From positions 32,928-96,927 of the forward strand of contig REAP01000012.1 of NCBI GenBank assembly GCA_004294385.1: 64,000 nucleotides of DNA, given 5' to 3'. Origin of the DNA: Oscillatoriales cyanobacterium (GTDB lineage: Bacteria > Cyanobacteriota > Cyanobacteriia > Cyanobacteriales > Microcoleaceae). Below the pieces are notes generated by a model, which saw only the letters and a program-made list of their open reading frames with translations, ran no database searches and was not told the DNA's origin. This document shows positions 60,075 to 64,000 of the stretch, one piece after another. Numbering within the stretch: position 1 is the first letter of the stretch; the number at the start of each line of letters is the position of its first letter. Made by a program: the position numbers and the translations under genes.

Positions 60075-62486
60075 ATGACAAACAATATAGGACAACCGAC
60101 AGCTTTAACCGATCGCCCTTATTTAGTATTATTAAATAGTCAAGGCGAAGTTTTACAGTTAGAGTTGAGACAGCAGCAACACATATTGGGGCGCGGGCGC
60201 GATCGTGCTGATTTAATTGTACCCGACACCGAACGGTGGCGCGCAGTTTCCACTGTTCACGCTGTTTTGCGCCAAATCGGGGATAATTACTGGATTTACG
60301 ACGGTGACGGGCAGAAACCGAGCACTAATGGCCTATTTGTCGATCGCACACGCATCACTCCCAACGACGGTTATTGTCTCAAAAACGGTGCAGAAATTAA
60401 AATCGGTCTTGACCCAAAAAATCAAGTTTTACTGACCTATTTTAACCCGAAAGCAAATCAAATTGCTTTATCAAGTAAGCAGTCAATTCCTCTCAAAAAT
60501 CGGTCTGTCTTATTGGGTCGCGATCCTAATGCTTCACTGCAATTAGATTCCCCACTTGTGTCTAGACGCCACGCCACAATTGACCAAGATAGTCGCGGCA
60601 ATTATATTTTGCGAGACTACAGCGTTAACGGGGTGTTTGTTAACGGTCAGCGAGTCACAAATTCTGTACAACTGTCCGAAGGAGATGCGATTCGGATCGG
60701 ACCGTTTACTCTAATTTACCGCAGTGGTGAGTTGGAGATGCAAGACGGAGGTCATCAAATTCGCTTAGATGCTGACTGTATCGTGATTCCAAAGCGTTTG
60801 GATCGGATCACTTTGGCGATCGAACCAGGGCAATTTGTGGCTTTAGTTGGCGGTAGTGGCGCGGGCAAATCTACTTTAATGCGGACGCTTTTAGGCATTG
60901 AAAAAACCAGTGGAGGTGTCGTTTATCTCAACGGCGAAAACCTGCGCCAAAACTTCAATATTTATCGCAATCAAATCGGTTACGTGCCTCAAGATGATAT
61001 TATTCATGCAGATTTGAAAGTAGAAGAAGTATTAAATTATGCAGCTAAATTGCGTCTACCTCCCGATACAAATGTTAAGCAAGTAGTCACAAAAACCTTA
61101 GAAGATATTGAAATGACTCACCGCCGCAATGCTTTAGTAAAAGAGCTTAGTGGCGGACAGCGAAAACGGGTTAGTATCGGAGTCGAACTATTAGCAGACC
61201 CGAAACTTTTCTTTTTGGACGAACCGACTTCAGGACTCGATCCGGGTTTGGATAAAAAGATGATGCAACTGCTGCGAAAGTTGGCAAATCAAGGTCGGAC
61301 GGTGATTTTAGTGACTCACGCGACGGCAAATATCACGATGTGCGATCGTATTGTGTTTATGGGTCGTGGCGGTCGCCTTTGTTACTTCGGCCCGCCAACG
61401 GTCGCCCTAGACTTTTTTGATGTCAAAACTGGCGATTTTGCCGACATTTACAACGAATTAGAAACATCAGAAATCAACGTTCAAAGCTGGGCGGATAAGT
61501 TTTACAATTCTCCCTATTATCAGCAATACATTGAAAATCACTTCAGCCCCGGCAACCCCGAAGGAAAAACACCGACTGCGCCTCCCAAGCCAAAATCCGT
61601 ATCTTTTGTCCAACAACTTGTTCTGCTAGCTCAGCGCTATTTTAAGCTAATTTCGCGGGACATAGTTAACTTAAGTTTAGCTCTTTTAACAGCACCGATC
61701 GGCATTTGTTTGCTGCGGATTGCAGTCAGAGATAAAGACCCGTTAATTGGCGCGCCGGAAGCAACTTTAGCACCTTTAGCATTGCGGGTTCTGTTTGTCT
61801 TTACCTGTGCGGCGATTTGGGTAGGATTGGCAACTTCTCTGCAAGAAATTGTTAAAGAATCAGCTATCTACGTGCGCGAACGTTTAGTTAATTTAGGATT
61901 GTTTGCTTATTTAGGTTCAAAGTTTTTCATACTTTCCGGGTTGGCCGTATTGCAAACTATCTTAATGGTAGGAGTAATTTTGATTGCTTTTAAACACCCG
62001 GAACCGAGTTTAATTTCCTGGACTTTGGGAGTAAGCATTACCACTTTTCTAACTTTACTGAGTTGTGTTAGTCTCGGATTAGTCGTTTCGGCAATTGTCA
62101 AAAATAGCTCGCAGGCTAATAGTGCTTTGCCTCTATTATTGCTGCCTCAGATCATCTTTTCTGGAGTTTTGTTTAAGATGGAAGGTTTGGCGAGTAAGTT
62201 TTCTTGGCTGATGTTAAGTCGCTGGTCTGTGGGTGCTTATGGCTCTTTGGTTAATGTGAATGCGATGGTTCCCGCAGCTACTAAATTGCCAGATGGGAGT
62301 ACACTTCCTCAGCCGTTTGAGCCTACTCCTGTTTACGATCCAACTTGGGGTAATTTGAGTTTAAATTGGGGTATTTTGTGCGTGCATATTTTGGTTTATT
62401 TGATGTTGACTTTGTGCTTACTGAAGTGGAAGCATATTCTCTCCCAATTCTTTGATATGATATCAAATTTTGCAAAGAAAAGGTGA
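60075..62486 (+). CDS. ABC transporter (ABCG-like half transporter) with two FHA domains
   Basis: The 803-residue fusion has FHA domain 1 (about 18-120, HILGRGRDRADLIVPD), FHA domain 2 (about 135-225, SVLLGRDPNASLQLDSPLVSRRHATI with GVFVNGQRV) and an ATPase domain. The ATPase has Walker A GGSGAGKST (about 260-268), signature LSGGQRKR (about 358), Walker B LFFLDEP and TSGLDPGLD. A C-terminal ABC2 membrane domain (about 515-800) has six hydrophobic helices. The order NBD then TMD is that of ABCG exporters. The FHA modules suggest control by a Ser/Thr kinase. Substrate unknown. Confidence 0.9.
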   Translation: MTNNIGQPTALTDRPYLVLLNSQGEVLQLELRQQQHILGRGRDRADLIVPDTERWRAVSTVHAVLRQIGDNYWIYDGDGQKPSTNGLFVDRTRITPNDGYCLKNGAEIKIGLDPKNQVLLTYFNPKANQIALSSKQSIPLKNRSVLLGRDPNASLQLDSPLVSRRHATIDQDSRGNYILRDYSVNGVFVNGQRVTNSVQLSEGDAIRIGPFTLIYRSGELEMQDGGHQIRLDADCIVIPKRLDRITLAIEPGQFVALVGGSGAGKSTLMRTLLGIEKTSGGVVYLNGENLRQNFNIYRNQIGYVPQDDIIHADLKVEEVLNYAAKLRLPPDTNVKQVVTKTLEDIEMTHRRNALVKELSGGQRKRVSIGVELLADPKLFFLDEPTSGLDPGLDKKMMQLLRKLANQGRTVILVTHATANITMCDRIVFMGRGGRLCYFGPPTVALDFFDVKTGDFADIYNELETSEINVQSWADKFYNSPYYQQYIENHFSPGNPEGKTPTAPPKPKSVSFVQQLVLLAQRYFKLISRDIVNLSLALLTAPIGICLLRIAVRDKDPLIGAPEATLAPLALRVLFVFTCAAIWVGLATSLQEIVKESAIYVRERLVNLGLFAYLGSKFFILSGLAVLQTILMVGVILIAFKHPEPSLISWTLGVSITTFLTLLSCVSLGLVVSAIVKNSSQANSALPLLLLPQIIFSGVLFKMEGLASKFSWLMLSRWSVGAYGSLVNVNAMVPAATKLPDGSTLPQPFEPTPVYDPTWGNLSLNWGILCVHILVYLMLTLCLLKWKHILSQFFDMISNFAKKR

Positions 62487-62533
62487 AGCTAGGGGAGGCA
62501 GATAGAATATTCTGAGGATAGCGAATAGATTAT

Positions 62534-62983
62534 ATGAATTATTGGCTGATGAAGTCGGAACCGGATGTTTATAGTATTGCGGATTTGAATGGCGATAAAG
62601 TTTCCATTTGGGATGGTGTTCGCAATTATCAAGCTCGTAATTTTATGCGAGAAATGAGTATGGGAGACTTGGTATTTTTTTACCATTCTAATACTAAAAT
62701 ACCGGGAATTGTTGGCTTGATGCGTGTGATAGAAACTAATATTGCTGACCCAAGTCAGTTTGACATGAATAGCGAATATTATGATGCTAAATCAATGTTT
62801 GATTCGCCTCGCTGGCAGACTGTGAAAGTGGAGTTTGTTGAGGAGTTTGCTAAGTTAATATCTTTGGATGAATTGAAACAAGAGTTTAGCGCTGATGAGA
62901 TTTTGGTGGTGAGAAAAGGCAATCGGTTATCGGTAATGCCGATATCTGAAAGTGCAGCAGAGAAGATTTTGAAGATGAGATAA
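62534..62983 (+). CDS. EVE domain protein
   Basis: The 149-residue protein is a complete EVE (PUA-like) domain. It starts MNYWLMKSEPDVYSIADL, then VSIWDGVRNYQARNFMREMSMGDLVFFYHSN, IPGIVGLMRV, DPRW-type SPRWQTVKVEFV and ends with EKILKMR (motifs read in pieces). EVE domains recognise modified bases such as 5-methylcytosine derivatives, or modified RNA. The role in free-standing bacterial proteins is uncertain. It precedes the RAYT/REP region by about 230 bp. Confidence 0.92.
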   Translation: MNYWLMKSEPDVYSIADLNGDKVSIWDGVRNYQARNFMREMSMGDLVFFYHSNTKIPGIVGLMRVIETNIADPSQFDMNSEYYDAKSMFDSPRWQTVKVEFVEEFAKLISLDELKQEFSADEILVVRKGNRLSVMPISESAAEKILKMR

Positions 62984-62991
62984 GCTGCATT

Positions 62992-63137
62992 TGTGGCACA
63001 GGCATCTTGCCTGTGGCTGAAGTTTGGGCGGGCTAGAAGCCCACCCCACAAGCATATTTGTGGCACAGGCATCTTGCCTGTGACTGAAGTTTGGGCGGGC
63101 TAGAAGCCCACCCCAGGCTAGAAGCCCACCCCACAAC
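62992..63137. repeat. REP cluster upstream of the RAYT gene
   Basis: Two TTTGTGGCACAGGCATCTTGCCTGTGnCTGAAG palindromes (62992 and 63057) alternate with palindromes of the second type, GGGCGGGCTAGAAGCCCACCCCAC (63025 and 63091, the latter partially duplicated). This is the same two-palindrome unit found downstream of the transposase, so the RAYT gene is bracketed by its presumed substrates. Confidence 0.9.
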
Positions 63138-63230
63138 ATAATTAAATAGTTTATAAAAATGCTCGATCGAGTATTGGCATCTTGCTTGCTTTAGGCTATT
63201 TTATACTAAGTTGTGGTTGTACTGAGTAAT

Positions 63231-63818
63231 ATGATTCACAAAAATTTGAGTCAGGGAAGCAATCAGGAGTTGGGCTGCCAAAATGTCCACTTCACAGGTC
63301 AATATCAGCCTTTTGTGGGGCCGGCTTCTAGCCTGCCAGTTAAACTCACAGAGGCTCAATTGAAAGTTACTTACAGAAATTTACCTCATTGGGAGTTAGA
63401 AGGCTCGGTTTATTTCATAACTTTTAATACTTGGGAAAAACTCGAATTAACTCCCGCAGCTAGAAAGGTTGTCCTCAATGCTTGCAAGTTTTTTGATGGG
63501 CAAAGGTATCAAATATTTTGCTTAGTTGTAATGCGAGATCATGTGCATATGCTGATGCAGCCTTTGGCAAAGTTGGATCATCAATTCTGGTCGCTCAGCA
63601 GCATTTTGCACAGCATTAAAAGCTACAGTTCTAAGCAAATTCCCAAGGTGATGAAGCATATTGGTACTGTCTGGCAGGATGAGCGACATGACCACATTGT
63701 CAGAGATGAACGAGAATTTCAGATTTTTTGGGAATATATTAGGCAAAATCCTGTCAAAGCTGGTCTTTCAGTGACTCCAGAGGAATATCCTTTTTTCTGG
63801 CAAATGTATGAAGTTTAG
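63231..63818 (+). CDS. REP-associated tyrosine transposase (RAYT, Y1 HUH family)
   Basis: The IS200/IS605-related single-strand transposase domain begins at YRNLPHWELEGSVYFITFNTW (read in parts). It contains the HUH metal motif RDHVHMLMQP and the catalytic Tyr region WEYIRQNPVKAGL, plus VWQDERHDHIVRDEREF. RAYTs recognise REP hairpins and nick beside them. I use the ATG at 63231, but the domain starts only after residue about 43. A TTG at 63360 is an alternative. A degenerate REP (GTGGGGCCGGCTTCTAGCCTGCC, 63313-63337) lies between the two starts. Confidence 0.88.
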   Translation: MIHKNLSQGSNQELGCQNVHFTGQYQPFVGPASSLPVKLTEAQLKVTYRNLPHWELEGSVYFITFNTWEKLELTPAARKVVLNACKFFDGQRYQIFCLVVMRDHVHMLMQPLAKLDHQFWSLSSILHSIKSYSSKQIPKVMKHIGTVWQDERHDHIVRDEREFQIFWEYIRQNPVKAGLSVTPEEYPFFWQMYEV

Positions 63819-63829
63819 CTTTTTCTGAA

Positions 63830-64000
63830 TTTATTGTGGGGTGGGCATCTTGCCTGCCCAAAGCTTTAGCCACAGGCAAGATGCCTGTGCCACAGGGATT
63901 TCACAGGCAAGATGCCTGTGCCACAAAATTTATTGTGGGGTGGGCATTTTGCCCGCCCAAAGCTTTAGCCACAGGCAAGATGCCTGTGCCACAAAATTTA
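63830..64000. repeat. REP cluster downstream of the RAYT gene
   Basis: Alternating palindromes occur: TTGTGGGGTGGGCATCTTGCCTGCCC, CCACAGGCAAGATGCCTGTGCCAC, TCACAGGCAAGATGCCTGTGCCAC, TTGTGGGGTGGGCATTTTGCCCGCCC and CCACAGGCAAGATGCCTGTGCCAC. AAAGCTTTAG spacers separate them, and the cluster continues past the window end. Confidence 0.9.

Overview
The window comes from a cyanobacterium. The HIP1 octamer GCGATCGC recurs throughout. Several genes belong to families known mainly from cyanobacteria (DUF1830, CruP, NblB-like HEAT protein, DUF3598, XisI, urtABCDE with an NtcA-type promoter). Intergenic DNA is full of heptanucleotide repeats and dispersed palindromes of the kind seen in filamentous Oscillatoriales such as Microcoleus or Oscillatoria; that placement is inference. 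No prophage, CRISPR array, rRNA or complete classical insertion sequence is visible.

Layout. 1-10 kb: LysR regulator fragment, HEAT protein, CruP-like flavoprotein, DUF1830 and small cysteine-rich proteins, HemW, PIN/TRAM protein, Uma2 nuclease, LCP cell-wall ligase and a pentapeptide-repeat protein. 10-16.5 kb: urea ABC transporter urtABCDE on the minus strand, interrupted between urtC and urtD by an AIM24-family gene and preceded by an NtcA-like box. 16.6-22 kb: tRNA-Ala(CGC), HAD protein, methyltransferase, Cache-GAF histidine kinase, TVP38 membrane protein. 22.4-26.1 kb: arsenic cluster (arsR, aquaporin, arsH, arsC, arsS) with an ATCAA-N6-TTGAT operator. 26-40 kb: toxin-antitoxin genes, NblB-like protein, CBS-GAF histidine kinase, MFS symporter, Uma2, an M41-like membrane protease, RseP, Nth, ribosomal protein S14, Aat. 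40.5-51.6 kb: LeuS, a PvuII-like restriction-modification pair whose endonuclease gene is frameshifted, a SAM hydrolase, DUF3598 and fibrillin-like proteins, glycogen phosphorylase and a DUF4231 protein. 51.8-64 kb: PAS-GGDEF-EAL protein, coiled-coil protein, M28 peptidase, a second toxin-antitoxin pair, orphan xisI, a double-FHA ABC transporter, an EVE protein and a REP-associated (RAYT) transposase.

The most striking feature is repeat biology. More than 30 copies of a short palindrome (core ACAGGCA-TCT-TGCCTGT and stem variants) lie across the window, including an eight-unit 30-bp tandem array and inverted pairs. They flank, and one degenerate copy enters, the RAYT gene at 63.2-63.8 kb, the likely source of their mobility. 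Two larger foldback elements (about 250-261 bp), a second MITE-like family, a 101-bp tandem repeat and many heptamer microsatellites fill the remaining gaps. Several genes are broken (restriction endonuclease, a Uma2 gene, a DUF429 gene, an NTF2-like secreted protein) or carry repeat-derived tails.
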